64,000 nucleotides of DNA from Prorocentrum cordatum (taxonomy: Eukaryota; Sar; Dinophyceae; Prorocentrales; Prorocentraceae). The stretch spans positions 432,040 to 496,039 of the forward strand of contig CAUYUJ010004592.1 in the NCBI GenBank assembly GCA_963575745.1, in the 5' to 3' direction. The position numbers and the translations under genes are program-made. Each line of letters begins with the position of its first letter. The stretch's first letter is position 1. Shown here in pieces: positions 8,421 to 20,593 of this stretch. The notes beneath the pieces were generated by a model. That model saw only the letters and a list, made by a program, of their open reading frames with translations, ran no database searches and was not told the DNA's origin.

Positions 8421-11400
8421 GGAAAGCAATTTGCAGAATTCTCAAACACATTCTCCCATGACGGCTCGAGATGGCTTTCAAGACGGCCAAGATGGTCCAA
8501 GATGGCCTCCAAGATGCCGCCAAGATGGCCAGCATGACCTCCAAGACGGCTCAGATGGCTCCAAGGCGCCTCCAAGACTGCCCAAGCTGCACCCAAGACG
8601 GCCCCAGATGGCCTCAAGATGACCCAAGGCGGCTCAAGCGGCTCCAAAGAGGCTTCCAAGACGGCCCAAGCGGCTCCCAAGAGGGCCTCCAGGCCTCCAG
8701 GAAGGCCCGAAGAGCTCACACTCCTTTCTTTCCCAAGGTTTTGCAATGAGTTTGGGGTTTACTCCTTTTCGGCCTTCCGAATGTCCGAGACGGCCCAAGA
8801 GCTCCCAACGATCGCCCCAAGATCGCTCATGAGGCCTCCAAGATGGCCCCAGAACGGCCCTAGAGGGAGGCCTCCAAGACGCCCAAAATGGCTTCCAAGA
8901 CGGCCCTGAAGCGCCGCAAAGGGCCCCCCCAAGTCGATTCAGAGAGGCTCTCAAGACGGATTCCGACGGCGTCAGACGGGCCAGGAGGCCACCAAGATGG
9001 CCCAAGATGGCTCCGAAGAGGTCTCGGAGACAGCCCAAAGTCCCCAAGAGGGCCTGCAAGAAGGCCCGAAGAGGCCAAAATCATTCATTTCTATGGTGTT
9101 TCGAAGATTTGGGCATTTGCTTCTTTTCGGCCTTCCGACGGCCCGAGACGGCCCAAGATCGTCCCCAAAGATCGCCCCACGATAACCCAAGAGGCATCCA
9201 ATATGGCCCCAGAAAGGCTCCAAGAGGGCCCCAAGACGGCCCAAGGGGCCTCCACGTTGGCCCAGAGAGGCCCTCAAAACGGCATCCGACGGCGTCAGAC
9301 GGGCCAGGAGGCCATCAAAGACTGCCCAATATGGCTCGAGGATGACCCAAGACTGCCCAAGAGGGCTCCAAGAGGCCCTCAAGAGGTCTCCACGACGACC
9401 CAAGAGGCCCCCACGAGGCCAAAATTGTTGATTTCCATTGTTGTTGTTCAACGATGCTGGTATTTGTTTTGTTCTGTCTTCCGACAGCCCAGGACGGTCC
9501 AATAGCTCCCAACGACCACCCCAAGATTGTCTCAGAACGGCCCAGGAAGCCCCCAAGACGGCCCCAAGAGGGCCCCGAGACGACCCACGAGCCCCCAAAG
9601 ATCGCCCCAAGATCGCCCAAGAGGCCTCCAAGATGGCCCCAGACCGGCCCAAGAGGCCTCTAAGACGGCCCCAAGACGGCCCCAAGAGGGCCCCAAGATC
9701 GCCCAAGAGGCCCCCAAGACGCCCAAGCTGGCCTCCAAGACTGCCCTGGAGCACCCGAAGAGGGCCCCCAAGGCGGCTTCCGACGGCGTCAGACGGGCCA
9801 GGAATACCCTAAGATGACCCAAGACGGCTATGACGACGGCTCGGACATGGCACAAGACGGCCCAAGATGCCCCAAGAGGTCTCCAAGACGGCCCAAGAGG
9901 CCCCCAAGAGGGCCTCCAGGAAGGCCCGATGAGGCCAAACTCATTGATGTGCCTTAGGTTTTTGAAGGATTTTAGCATTTGCTTCTTTCCTATCTTCCGA
10001 CGGCCCGAGACGGCCCAAGAGGCCCCCAAGACGGCCCCAAGACGGCCCCAAGGGGGCCCCACGATGGCCCAAGAGGCCCCCAAGACGCCCAAAAGATGGC
10101 CTCCAAGACGGCCCTGGAACACTCCAAGAGGGCCCCAAATCGGCCCAGAGAGGCCCCCTAAGACGGCTTCCGACGGCGTCAGACGGGCCAGGAATGCCCT
10201 AAGACGGCCAAAGACGCCCCCGAGAAGCCCTCAAAGGCCTCACAGAGGCCCACGGAGACCCCCATGTTGTCTCCAAGAGGCTCCCAAGAAGCTCTCAGGA
10301 GGCCCCAAGAGTGCCCCCAGAGGCTCCCAAGATGCCCCCTCCTCGTCCTCCTCATTCTCCTCCTCCTCCTCCTCCTCCTACTCCTCCTCCTGATCTTCCC
10401 CGCCATCCTCCACCAAGTGTTCCCGGAAGGTCTTCTACAACGGCTGGGGGAACACATGGCCCGACAGCGTCGCATAGCTCTTTCCACAACGCTCCGCCAC
10501 ATGGGCGATTCCAAAAGGCAGGGGGCGGCGGTGATTCTCCGTAAGCCCTTGCCACAGGGGTGTCCGGCGTGATGAACCCTGTAGGGTTAGGTTTTGCTTT
10601 TTCCAAAAGAACCCCCCTAGGGCTTCGGCCCGTCCCGCCGACAACCCAAAATGACCCGCCCGCTTCGCCACCAACGTTTCCAACATCGGCCGTTTCGCTC
10701 GGAACATCCTCAAGCAATCGCGATCTTAGGGATCCCAGCCCAAGACCCTTTATGATAATAGTGAACGTTTCGCGCGAGACATCCTCGAACAATGACGATG
10801 TTGGCCCCAGAACGGCCCAAGAGGCCCCCAAGACGGCCCCAAGAGGGCCCCAAGATCGCCCAAGAGGCCCCCAAGACGCTCAAGGTGGCCTCCAAGACTG
10901 CCCTGGAGCACCCGAAGAGGGCCCCCAATCGGCCCTCTTGGGGCCCCCAAGGCGGCTTCCGACGGCGTCAGACGGGCCAGGAATACCCTAAGATGGCCCA
11001 AGACGGCTATGACGACGGCTCGGACATGGCACAAGACGGCCCAAGAGGCCCCCAAGAGGTCTCCAAGACGGCCCAAGAGGCCCCCAAGAGGGCCTCCAGG
11101 AAGGCCCGATGAGGCCAAACTCATTGATGTGCCTTAGGTTTTTCAAGGATTTTAGCATTTGCTTCTTTCCTATCTTCCGACGGCCCGAGACGGCCCAAGA
11201 GCCCCCAAATATCGCCCCAAGATCGCCCAAGAGGCCTCCAAGACGCCCAATATGGCCCCTCAGACGGCCCTGGAACACCCCAAGAGGGCCTCAAATCGGC
11301 TCAGAGAGGCCCCCTAGGACGGCTTCCGACGGCGTCAGACGGGCCAGGAATGCCCTAAGACGCCCAAAGAGACCCCCGAGAAGCCCTCAGAGGCACTTAA

Positions 11401-11659
11401 GTGGCCCAAGATGCCTCCAAGAGGCTCCTAGGAAGCTCCCAGGAGGCCCCAAGAGTGCCCCCAGAGGCTCCCAAGATCCTCCTCCTCCTCCTCCTCCTGA
11501 TCTTCCCCGCCACCCTCCCCAAGTGTTCCCCGACGGATTTCTACAACGGCTGGGGGAACACATGATCCGATAGCTTCGCAAAGCTCTTGCCACAACGCTC
11601 AGCCACATGGGCGATTCCAAAATGCAGGGGGCGGCGGTGGTTCGCCGTAGGCGTTTTCG

Positions 11660-11738
11660 ACATGTGTGTATACATACATTTACATTTACACATGTATGTC
11701 TGTATGTCTGCATGCATGCATGCATGCATGCATGTCTC

Positions 11739-11811
<73 letters not shown>

Positions 11812-11915
11812 GTCTGTCTGTCCGTCTGTCCGTCCGTCCGTCCGTCTGTCTGTCTGTCTCTGTCTGCATGCATGCATGCATGCATGCATGTATGTATGTG
11901 TGTGTATATATATGA
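11660..11915. repeat. GTCT, GCAT and TACA tetranucleotide tracts
   Basis: TACATTTA-type repeats are followed by (GCAT)n, a long (GTCT)n run with GTCC variants (about 11735-11865), then (GCAT)n again and (GTAT/GT)n. The array is flanked symmetrically by GCAT runs. Confidence 0.9.
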
Positions 11916-13540
11916 ATGTGTGTGTGTGCGCAAGCATGGATGATCGACGTCGGCGTTGTTCGCAGAAGCGAGAATGGGGAACGTCAGGGTGTGGGGCCCC
12001 TCCGGCGCCCCAGATCTGGCCGAAATCGGCGCGTTCCCCCGAAACGCCGACCACAACGCCCCCCGGCAGAAAATCCACCCAGTGGCCACACAAAACACGC
12101 ATCGATGCACGGACGCACACACGCAGACTAGAATCACGCACGCGCTCAGCGCGCGCTTAGGTTCTAGCGCAGTCCAAGTCAACTTACCGGACTGGATGAG
12201 GATGGACATCAGCCCGCAAGGATCACCCTCTGGGAGCCTACTCCCTGATGGACGCTTCAGGAGCCATTGAATAAGCAGGCCCTAAAAGATCCTGCTTCTC
12301 TTAGCAGAAACAACGATCAGCCGACCGAAGGTAATCTTTTGGGAGGCTTCGGGAGGCTCGTGGACTGTCGCGGTCTTCAAGATCTGCTGAGCGTCTGGAG
12401 GGCCCCTTGGACTACCTCGGAGGTGCTTGGGAGGTCCGTTGGAAACCCTGGGTGTCAATGCTTCGGGGCCACTCGAACCATCCAAGGGCTGCCACGTTCA
12501 GCCGAAGCCGTATCGGGCGCGGCTTTGGGGATTCCTCAGGTCATACTGTGCCTTGCTGGGAAGCGTTAAGATGTTTCACGACATACGGTACCAGACAGAT
12601 GACGCGGCGTCCCGTACGACTTCGCGCCATGGGTATGCGCGCAGGGCGATTCACCCTTGCTGTTTTCTGAAGAACGCCTGGGAAGGCCCCAGGAAGGCGC
12701 GCAAAACCCAGGGCAGCCTATGGAGGGACGTTCTTAGAAGGCTTTTGAAGGTTTCTGGAGGTAGGCTCTCTCGGGACTGCTTGAGCGCGTCTCGGGCGCG
12801 TCTCTGGGCTCGACGTGTCGAATGGGGTCGGCCGTGCAAAAAAAAAGAAGGTTTCAGGGATTCCTTTTTGTTTCAAGCTGGTCCTCCTACTATCAGTGGG
12901 TCAGGATGCTGGGTGAGGGCGGCGGGGGGGGGGGGAACGAGTAAAGGAGAGATGAGGATGAGGGAGGGGGGAGGCGGAAACGCATGAGGGAAATGGAAAG
13001 GGGAAGGCGTGAAGGAGAGAGAAACAATAAGGAGGAGGGAAAATGACGCAGCGGGGGGAGGGACGAGGAAAGGAAGGAAAAGGAGGTGGAACGGGAGACA
13101 GAAGAATGCCAAGAACAAGAGACCCAAAAACAGAGATACCGGACAGCGGAGGATGGGAGACACGGAAACGCACTTTTGGGCACGCTAAAACCTCGACTGG
13201 AGGGAGCGGGGAGGGGGGGGGGATGGGCGAACTTGAAAACATGGATGTGAAGGAGTTTTTTTTTCCGAAGTTGGGTATCCTTCCGCAGGATGCTGGGCGA
13301 GAGAGGCGGAGGGAGCGAGAAGTGAAAAGACAGATAGGCAGCGCCTCGGAGAGGTCGGAAGGTGAACGCGCCAAACGCTTGGCAGTGAAGCGGTTATGCC
13401 ATCGATATCGAATTCGCTGCCTCTTTAGCCTTGATCATGGGTACGAGCGCTGCAATCCTCTGTTCGCGCTGGGGGGCTTCCTGGTCACTGCAGAAAATCG
13501 GAGGACCGTGGAAACACAAGAAGTAGAACGAGCATTGGCC
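11916..13540. other. No recognisable gene
   Basis: This is mixed-composition sequence. A poly-purine stretch at about 12920-13085 gives Arg/Gly or Ser/Phe/Pro-rich frames. A weak CCAAGA-like reverse motif appears near 12330-12480. No domain motif was recognised on either strand. Confidence 0.5.
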
Positions 13541-13544
13541 AAGG

Positions 13545-13940
13545 TCAAATCGAGCAGAAAAACAGGGAGAGCTTTATCGACCAGCTCTCTATCCTTGAGT
13601 TCGGGCCTAAACCGCGACGAAACAAACGGCTCAAAACCTCAGCTCCTTTCTTCGTCGGTTGCTGGACTAACTTGCCTAGCTTCACAATCCTCCGTTGCGA
13701 CCGCCCCCCCGCGCTTGAGACAGAGGAGCTGGTGCTCTCTGAACTCACTCGCACCCTCGGACCCGACAGGCCCGTCACGGGCCCCACAGACCCTTTTTTA
13801 AGAGCCTGGCCCGACACGGCAACGAGAGCATGACCTCTGGGATCTTCGAACAACTCCTTAACATAATTTGGAGTGCCGTGGAACCCGTCCTGTGGACGGC
13901 GCTCTGACTCTGACACAACCAGACACTGCGCGCATTGCAT
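13545..13940 (-). pseudogene. Retroelement polyprotein C-terminal region
   Basis: A 131-codon open stretch directly continues the RNase H-like region on the same strand. It has non-biased, protein-like composition, with a Cys pair near its start (MQCAQCLVV) and a conserved-looking segment KKGAEVLSRL near the end. I read it as the tail of the same polyprotein. Function is unknown; a zinc-binding tail is possible from the Cys pair alone. Confidence 0.4.
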
Positions 13941-13967
13941 GCCAAACTCTGTGCGCCGTCACCGATG

Positions 13968-14660
13968 CTAATTCACCTCGCGCCTAGACTGAATCGTAGA
14001 CTCGACAGCTCCACGAGACCATCCCATCTCATTACCGAAAAGAGGCAAGGCAGCGCAGGCAACGCGGACAAATGCAGGCGCCCTCGCCTGAGCTAGTTGG
14101 ACTGCTGCCAAGAAGCCTGGATCAGCTGTGGGATGGCCAGAAAGGGCAATATTGGCATGGTTGTCAACTATCTTGTGAGCCTGGCCAAAAAGGTACTCAT
14201 CCCCTGTGAGCTGAACCAACTCTTCTTCGCTACGAAGAAGTTTTACCTGGAACGCCCTAAAAACTTGGCCCCTGAAAGCTCGAATGCAAACTTTCGGACT
14301 CCAGCCAATTTGTTCCCTGGAAACAACTGCCGAAAGAGGCCACTGGACATGCTGGGTCGCACTCGTGCAGTTGAGGCCTAACTTCGAGGGTGTGTCTGCA
14401 GTTTGGCCACGGAGAGCGGCTGCACAATGCTCAGCTGTGGCAGGGTTTTCGGGCAGGGATCCCAGGGCCACCCCTCGCGCAACTGCAAACAGATCATTCG
14501 ACTGGGGCGACAAGAGAGCGATGGCCCACGCCGCGCGCCGCAGGGCCGAAGGCCCTGCTTGGTGCAGGGCCCGTCCGCCGCCAGCTCGAGCGGGGCACCT
14601 CCTGTGATGAGCGACGGGAGTTCCTCGGGCTGCACGTCGAGGCCCCCCCTCCCCTTCAAA
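13968..14660 (-). pseudogene. RNase H-like domain of the LINE-like element
   Basis: The start resembles the first RNase H strand (LELAADG followed, after a frameshift near 14600, by ALHQAGPSALRRAAWAI). It is followed by the helix carrying TAEHCAAAL (the expected acidic E position) and SKLGLNCTS (the expected D region; Asn/Cys here). The C-terminal block has RSEEEL ... FGQAHKIVDNHANIALSGHP, which resembles the H...N-AD-A ending of retroelement RNase H, including the catalytic Asp near DNHA. RNase H removes RNA from the RNA:DNA hybrid during retrotransposition. The frameshift and altered catalytic positions indicate decay. Confidence 0.5.
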
Positions 14661-14875
14661 AACACAACGCCCAGTGCTCGTTGGCGGCGCGGGCAACTCA
14701 TCGTCACCGTAGGGAAACCGTCCACGCGCGAAGCAGCGGCGGCTTCGAGAAGATGGGCAGGGATGTCGAGCTCATCGCGCGCAGCCACGACACCGGGCCG
14801 ATCGCAGGTCCGCGGGCGGCAGTGCCGCCCTCGCGCAGCCCAAGCACGAGATGCCCGGCATCCCGGCCTCTGACT

Positions 14876-16345
14876 TCAGTCCAGATGGAGTCGGAGTGGA
14901 ATCTCCTGCTGCCGAGTGAGTTGTTTCATTTTAAACATCTGAGCAACCATCGAGTCGCGCACTAAATCAGCCGACCCTGTCGGCGTGTGTGAGGGGCTTC
15001 TCCGTTCGCGTCGTGCTTTCTTTCCTGCTCGACTTTCTCTAGCCGCATCCAGCTTCCACCCACCGTTCTCCCGCTCTCCGTCAGCAGAGTCCTCTTCCTT
15101 GCACATGCCGTGCCAAGCAACTGATTGAACGTCGTCAATACTTCGAAGGGAAGCCCCTTCCCTTTTCCCTTCCCCTGTGCGGGGGGGGGTCCGGACCCAG
15201 GGGGGGCCCCGGGGGGACCCCCCGGGGAGCCCCCCCCCCCCCCAGATCCGACTCCCCCGGCAGCCTTCGAGAAAGCCCAGAGGGCGTCTCGAGGAGGTTC
15301 TCGTCCTCGTCCTCCTCCCCCTTTTCCTCCTCCTCCTCCTCCTCCTCCTCCTCCTCCTCCTGCTCCTCCTTACCCTCCTCCTCTTCTTCCTCCTACTCAT
15401 CATCATCATCCTCCTGGTCCTCTTCTTCTACTCCTAGTCCTTCTCACCTCCTCCACCTCCTCCTCCTCCTCCTTTTTCCTCCTCCTCCTCCTCCTCCTCC
15501 TCCTCTCTCCTCCTCACCTTGTTCCTCCTCCTCCTCCTCCTCCCCCTCCTCCTCCTTCCTTCTCTTCCTCCTCCTCCTCCTCCTCCTCCTCCTCCTCTTC
15601 CTCCTCCACCTCCAAACCTTCCTTCTATTCCTTCACCTCTTCCTTTCCTCTCCTTCCTGCTCATCCTCCTCCTCTTTCTCCTCATCCTCCTCCTCCGCCT
15701 CCGCCTCCTCCTCCTCCTCCTCGTCCTCCTCCTCCTCGTCCTCCTGCTCCTTTTCCTCCTCCTCCTGCTCCTCCTCCTGATCCTGCTCCTCCTCCTTCTC
15801 CTCCTCCTCCTCCTCCTCCTCTCCTCCTCCTCCTCCTCCTCCTCCTCCTTCTCCTCCTTCTCGTCCTCTCCTGCTCCTCCTCCTCCTGCTCCTCCTCCTC
15901 CTCCTCCTCTTTCTCCTCCTTTTCCTCCTCCTCTTCCTTTTCCTCCTCCACCTCCTCCTTCTCCTCCTCATTCTCTTCCTCCTCCTCTTTCTCATCCTCC
16001 TCCAGTTCGTCCTCCTCCTCCTCCTCCTCGTCCTCCTCCTCTTCCTCCTCCTGCTCCTCCTCGTCGTTCTCCCCCTCCCCCTCCTCCTCCTCCTCCTCCT
16101 CCTCCTCCTCCTCCTCCTCCTCCTTCTCCTCCGCCCTCCTCCCCCTCCCTTCCTGCTCCTCCTCCTCCTCCTCCTCCTCGTCCTCCTCCTCCTCCTCCTC
16201 CCCTTCCTCCTCCTCCCTTTTCCTCCTCTTCCTCGTCCTCCTCGTCCTCGTGTTCGTCCCTGTCCTCCTCCTCCTCCTCGTCCTCCTCCTCTTCCTCCTC
16301 CTCCTCCTCCTCGTCCTCCTCCGCTTCCTCCTCCCCCCTCCTAGC
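14876..16345. repeat. Long TCC tract with G/C-run block inside the LINE-like element
   Basis: Bases 15300-16345 are almost continuous TCC on plus with sparse interruptions (TTCC, GTCC, ACC), over 1 kb in all. At 15177-15243 runs of 8-14 G or C alternate, forming a near-palindromic GC block. Bases 14876-15170 are unique sequence without a recognisable domain. The tract separates the reverse transcriptase end from the RNase H part. Confidence 0.85.
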
Positions 16346-16478
16346 CCCTTCGATCAGGGTCGGCGGCACAGGCCGCCAGGGCTCTCCAAGCGAATGTGGC
16401 ACGAAAACAAGCAGGGGGCCCGATGTTGGCCGCGCGGGCAAACTCGGCTTACCACTGGAGGCCACTTTCGAACAGCAC

Positions 16479-17600
16479 CTATAACAGTTTGGGGGGCGCG
16501 AACGCTAGATCAATCGCGTTGCCCCGGGACACGTGCGCGCAACGACAAATATCTGGCCATCTCGAGGGAGACAGAGAACAACGCGCGCCAGGGGGCCTCG
16601 GGAACGATTCCAATCGATGGCCTCGCTGGCTTTGGCTTGTTCCCAGAGAGACACCAGGCGGGCGAAACTTGTCGAGGCGCGCGCAGGTCCAACGCGGACA
16701 ATCCATGCCATTCCACTCCGTTGCAGCACAGGCCCCAAGGTCGCACGCACATCCCATTCTCCAGAGGGGACGCGTTTGGCACTTGCAAAAGTGCTACCGT
16801 GCATGGGCGCCTGGCGTCGGGATTGGGCTCTGTGTGTCGCTCCAAGCTCGGCCCTAGAAAACCAAAGACCTCGGACCCATAGGACGACCGATGGGGCAAT
16901 TCCCGCAAGCGGAACCCCACGCGCGACAACTATGGTATTCTTCTTAGTTGGTTTCGAAAGACTCCGTATCTTTCGTGCGCGAACTCCCATGCCATGAAGC
17001 CTACCTTTCTGCTTGCGCCTGCCGCGTTTGATCGACCTGCTGGTGCCTGCTGAGTCATCTGCACCAAGATATGTCACTGCTTCCTTTGCTGCTGTTGATT
17101 GCACTCCTAGCCCCTGCGCTACTTCCACGGTTAAGTCCTTGCTGGAAGCAACAACGGCAGTCCTGCCATTCAGGGTGGCCCCGATGCGGTCACTGACTAC
17201 TCGAAAATCATTGCCGGCACTAACAGCCATATTTAAAGCTATGCTGCTATTTCGCGACGGGATCTGGGCCCCTGAATCATCAACATACTAAACGAAGCGC
17301 GCATGCGAGGGCTGACGTTGCACGAAACAACCAAAGCCCTGTATCGCGTGTATTTATATACAGACACTGTTGTCGCAATCGCCCGCTAGCACTCCAGATG
17401 CAGCACGCGCTGCCCCGAGCGGGCGACGTTGGCGAAGCCTCAAAATCCGCGGAGCTTGCCATGCAGTAGCTTCGCGGAAGCAGTGGGAACATTATGGGCA
17501 AGCATCATATCTCGAGCAAGCCAGGTGAACCGTTTCACGATACTTACTATAATCAGCAACAATCGGGACCGAGAAGCGATGACTGGCTACATCTGCTTCG
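16479..17600 (-). pseudogene. Reverse transcriptase of the LINE-like element
   Basis: Motif A is read at about 17570-17520 (IVADYSKYRETV; Asp at 17552-17554), a D-x-x-K-x-x-(E) pattern typical of dinoflagellate LINE reverse transcriptases. After a frameshift and an in-frame TAG, the catalytic YVDDSGAQ (motif C) is at 17287-17276. The same frame then runs open to 16505 through AVVASSKDL and TYLGADDSAG, the thumb/connection region that follows the palm in this family. The last part shifts frame again near 16560 (GNAIDLAFAPPKLL). The enzyme would prime cDNA on nicked target DNA. The TAG just before YVDD and at least two frameshifts make it non-functional. Confidence 0.7.
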
Positions 17601-18247
17601 CTTCGGGCCGCCAGCGCCCGAGCGCAATCGCCCGCGCCCCATCCCCCGAATGGCCCCCAAGTAACCGCGGCCCAGGGACGACGGAACACGATGCAACGTT
17701 GGGCGGCAAATCCTTTGCCGAATGCGACGCGCCCCTGAATGCAGCGCGATGAGTCGGCACCCTGAACTAGGTTTTGGCAGCGTCGGCACTCTAAATCCCG
17801 GCGGCTGTCAAGGCGGGCGGCCAATCTCCCCGCGACAGCGCCGGGGCTCATCGGGGGCGAGGTGGCGCCGGCATCGGCGAGCATCTGATGCTTCCACGGG
17901 TGCAGCTGATCAAGTGACCTTGCAGTGGCCTTTGGGGCGCTCAGAACTACTGCTCGCGTCGCATCTAATTTCCAAAAACAAGTCCAGAAATAATGGCCAC
18001 CCCGGGTCACGACTGCCACTAATTCGCCTCCGGATGCCTTTTTAAAACTGCCGCCCCTGGAAAATATTCCACGGGGACCGAACGACGCGATGGATAACTG
18101 CGCGCGTATATGATTGCATACATACATGTGTATACACACGCGCGCGCATGCATTGGCATATGCGAGTCGATTGTGCGCGAAGATGCGCAGGCTACTTCGG
18201 TCAACGAGGAGGTAAGTTTCGTCATTCCGAGACACTGCGCGCGGTGC

Positions 18248-18860
18248 GAGGCTGCATGGCTGCGCGCTGGCTCCCAGATCCCAGAATTTACAATTGGTTT
18301 TTCTCGCGCGATTTCGGGGGCGACGCGTGTCGCCCTTTGTGTGCGCGAGGCTGAATGGCCTTATGTTGGCTCCAGGATCCCAAGTACCATTGGTTTTTCT
18401 TCCGCGGTGTCGAGGGCTGATTTATATATCTACCACTCTATCTCTATATATATGTGTGTGCATGATGTGAATGGTCTCGCGTTGGCTCCCCGACTCTCAC
18501 ATTCACAATTACTTTTCTTAAGCGGTTTCGGGGGAGACGCGCGTCGCCGGCTGTCTCTGCGAGGCTGAATGGCCTAATGTTGGCTCCCGGAACCCCAGAT
18601 TTACATTTGGATTTTCTCGTGCGTTTGCGGGGGGCGACGCGCGTCACCCGTTGTTTTTGCGAGGCTGAGCGGCCTTGCGCTGGCCACCGGAATCCAAAAC
18701 TTACACTTGTTTTTTTTCTCGCGCGGTTTCGGGGGCGACGCGCGTCGCCCCTGGTTTTTGTCGTGGAGCTGAATGGCCGTATGTCGGCTCCCAGAATGCA
18801 AGATTTACATGTGTATGATTTCGGGGGGCGACGCGTGTCCCCCGTTGTTTTCGTAAAATT
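18248..18860. repeat. Minisatellite, ~100-bp unit, six copies
   Basis: Units start near 18248, 18347, 18467, 18561, 18661 and 18763. Each has GAGGCTGAATGGCC, then TTGGCTCCC, a TTTACA segment, TTTTTCTCGCGCGGTTTCGG and GGCGACGCGCGTCGCCC (itself palindromic). The second unit is interrupted by AT-rich bases (about 18420-18460). It lies between the endonuclease-like and RT parts of the LINE-like element. Confidence 0.8.
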
Positions 18861-19279
18861 AACTTGCTTTATCTGGGGCGCGGAGCGCCGGGGCGGTCGC
18901 GGAGGCGCCCCCGGCGGCCCCGTTTGCCCCGCCTTCTTTTTGTGTTATACATGCGCACTACAGCGCCAGGAATAACAATTTTCTCAACTGCCCCCTCATC
19001 CCTCACATTGCATCTTGATGCCGTTTTTAGACGTTGCGCTGGCGAGCGGGAAATCAATTCGATCGGAAATCCACAAGCGTGGATGCAGAGCCCCTGCCCC
19101 CCACAGAGCCAGACGCACGCTCCACTCATTCTGGGCGGCGCCGCGGGGATCAGCTGCGGGGCCTGATGAGTCATGCGCGACCGCGCTGAGCGAAAGAATA
19201 TTCGCGACCCTGCGCGGGCCCCTAGCGCCGCCCACCCTGGCTGTCCAACGCCAGTCTTGCCACGCTTGATCCGCCCCGC

Positions 19280-20452
19280 TGGTTTCTGCCCGCTGAGCCG
19301 CAAGGGCGTCGTCTCCATCTGCGCCCAGAGCTCCGGCCCCGAGGCCGGCGCAGAATCGCCGTCGAAAAATCCCCGGGCCAGCGAAACCGAATGGTCCGAG
19401 GGCGAAATCAAACATAACCCTGGGGGCCCTTCGCTGCAGAAGGTTGGCCACTTCGCTCGCGGGCGGCAGCCGACTTTCATCCGCGCCGTTGGGCGAAGCC
19501 ATCCGCGCAAGGCTCTGGACAACGCGTCGAAGCCAAGTCCAACCTTTTGCAATCAAGGCTCTTCCCGGGGCACTCGACACAGGATGCTCAACGTTCACCC
19601 GCCTGGGCGTCGCAACTCTTCAACACCTAGCGACATGTTTGGCGTCCACTCCTGTGCGCTGCAAAAAACAGAGCGGCCTGATTTGCAAACTTCCCCTGGC
19701 GCGTGCTGAGGAGACTGGAAACGACCCTTGGCCCGCCTGCGCGCCGTGGAAATCTCCGTGCAACGATCAACCAGACCATCGAAAAAGGTTCAATCTGGGG
19801 GGGCAGGCTCTGGCCAAAAAGAAATTTATATAGGAATTCCGGGGGCAACTGTTCAAAGCGCGCGCTGGGTGCTATAGCCTTGGCTTGCAAGCTCTAGGAA
19901 CACTTGCCGACGCGGGCGCGTCGTCCGCTTTGAATCGGTCGCGACTGACCGATGCGCTCGCAAGGGCGACTGTGGTGGATGAAACAAAGGAACAGAGACC
20001 GCTGCCATCAACACCGGCAGGAACCACGTTCCAGCCCGCCCCGCCGCCCCCCCCCCCCCCCCACCCCCCCCCCCCCCGCAAATGCACGACCCCCCCGCCC
20101 CGCTAAACCGCTTACCTACCGCGGCTAACGGTATAGCATTAAATTGAATGGAACCTATACAAGGGTGGAGGTAGAGGTTGAAGAGATTGATGGGGGCCAC
20201 CCGGGGGGCCCCAGGATCACGCGCTGCTTCGCGGGGGGCAACCTGCATCGACAATGTGGCTCGAGCGAGCAGTCCACGCTGCGAGCGCACAGAAGTGGCG
20301 ACTCCCGCCGTTGGCAGCGCGCCAGCTGACGGCAAAGCTGGCAACGCTAACAGTGACCAACCTCGGCTTCCAGCCCAGGTGTTCAGAGCTTCAAGATTGG
20401 ATTCTACGCGTCCGATGCCCTGCGCAATTGCGACCAAAGCTGATGATCGCAA
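19280..20452 (-). pseudogene. Endonuclease-like region of the LINE-like element
   Basis: The N-terminal part (20452-20130) reads GWSLLALPALPSAG, GALPTAGVATSV and NLFNLYLH. This resembles the central strands of the endonuclease/exonuclease/phosphatase fold in dinoflagellate LINEs, where a G-G-AI-V segment is followed by -V-NLY-H-. The C-terminal part (19598-19280) has VMFDFALGPF, similar to the (D)-Y/F-A/F-V motif near the end of such endonucleases. The stretch between (20130-19600) includes poly-C at 20048-20078 and several frame breaks. This domain would nick target DNA. It is too decayed for catalytic residues to be assigned reliably. Confidence 0.4.
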
Positions 20453-20593
20453 CAGGCGTTTCTAGATCGTCTTCTTCCCTCAATTCGAGTTACAGGTTTG
20501 AATGTCATGACTGGCAGCATGTCTGCGGGTGGCCTCGGCATCGTCGGCCCTGGTCGAAAACTTGCGAATCGGGGGGGGCACTGGGGCAATCGT

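Larger units (their letters stand above)
6640..11640. repeat. Higher-order array of CCAAGA-type repeats
   Basis: About 5 kb is built from a degenerate 9-12 bp motif, roughly CCCAAGANGGC, repeated hundreds of times. Superimposed are larger recurring modules. A 20-mer close to GACGGCGTCAGACGGGCCAG starts at 7809, 8965, 9288, 9782, 10172, 10961 and 11328. A T-rich spacer (TTGCTTCTTT...CTTCCGACGGCCCGAG) recurs near 8755, 9115, 9470, 9980 and 11160. A 9.8-10.6 kb segment is copied ~1.18 kb downstream (10.98-11.6 kb). Open frames in it (Trp/Leu/Gly-rich on minus, Pro/Lys/Arg-rich on plus) are products of the motif and not genes. Confidence 0.8.

Noticed and set aside
6640-11640. Trp/Leu/Gly-rich (minus) and Pro/Lys/Arg-rich (plus) open frames of 100-260 codons
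   Set aside because: Translations of the CCCAAGA-type motif. Both strands are equally open and residues follow the repeat period.
11735-11865. Regular GTCT/GCAT array resembling spaced repeats
   Set aside because: It is a plain tetranucleotide microsatellite without unique spacers, so it is not CRISPR-like.
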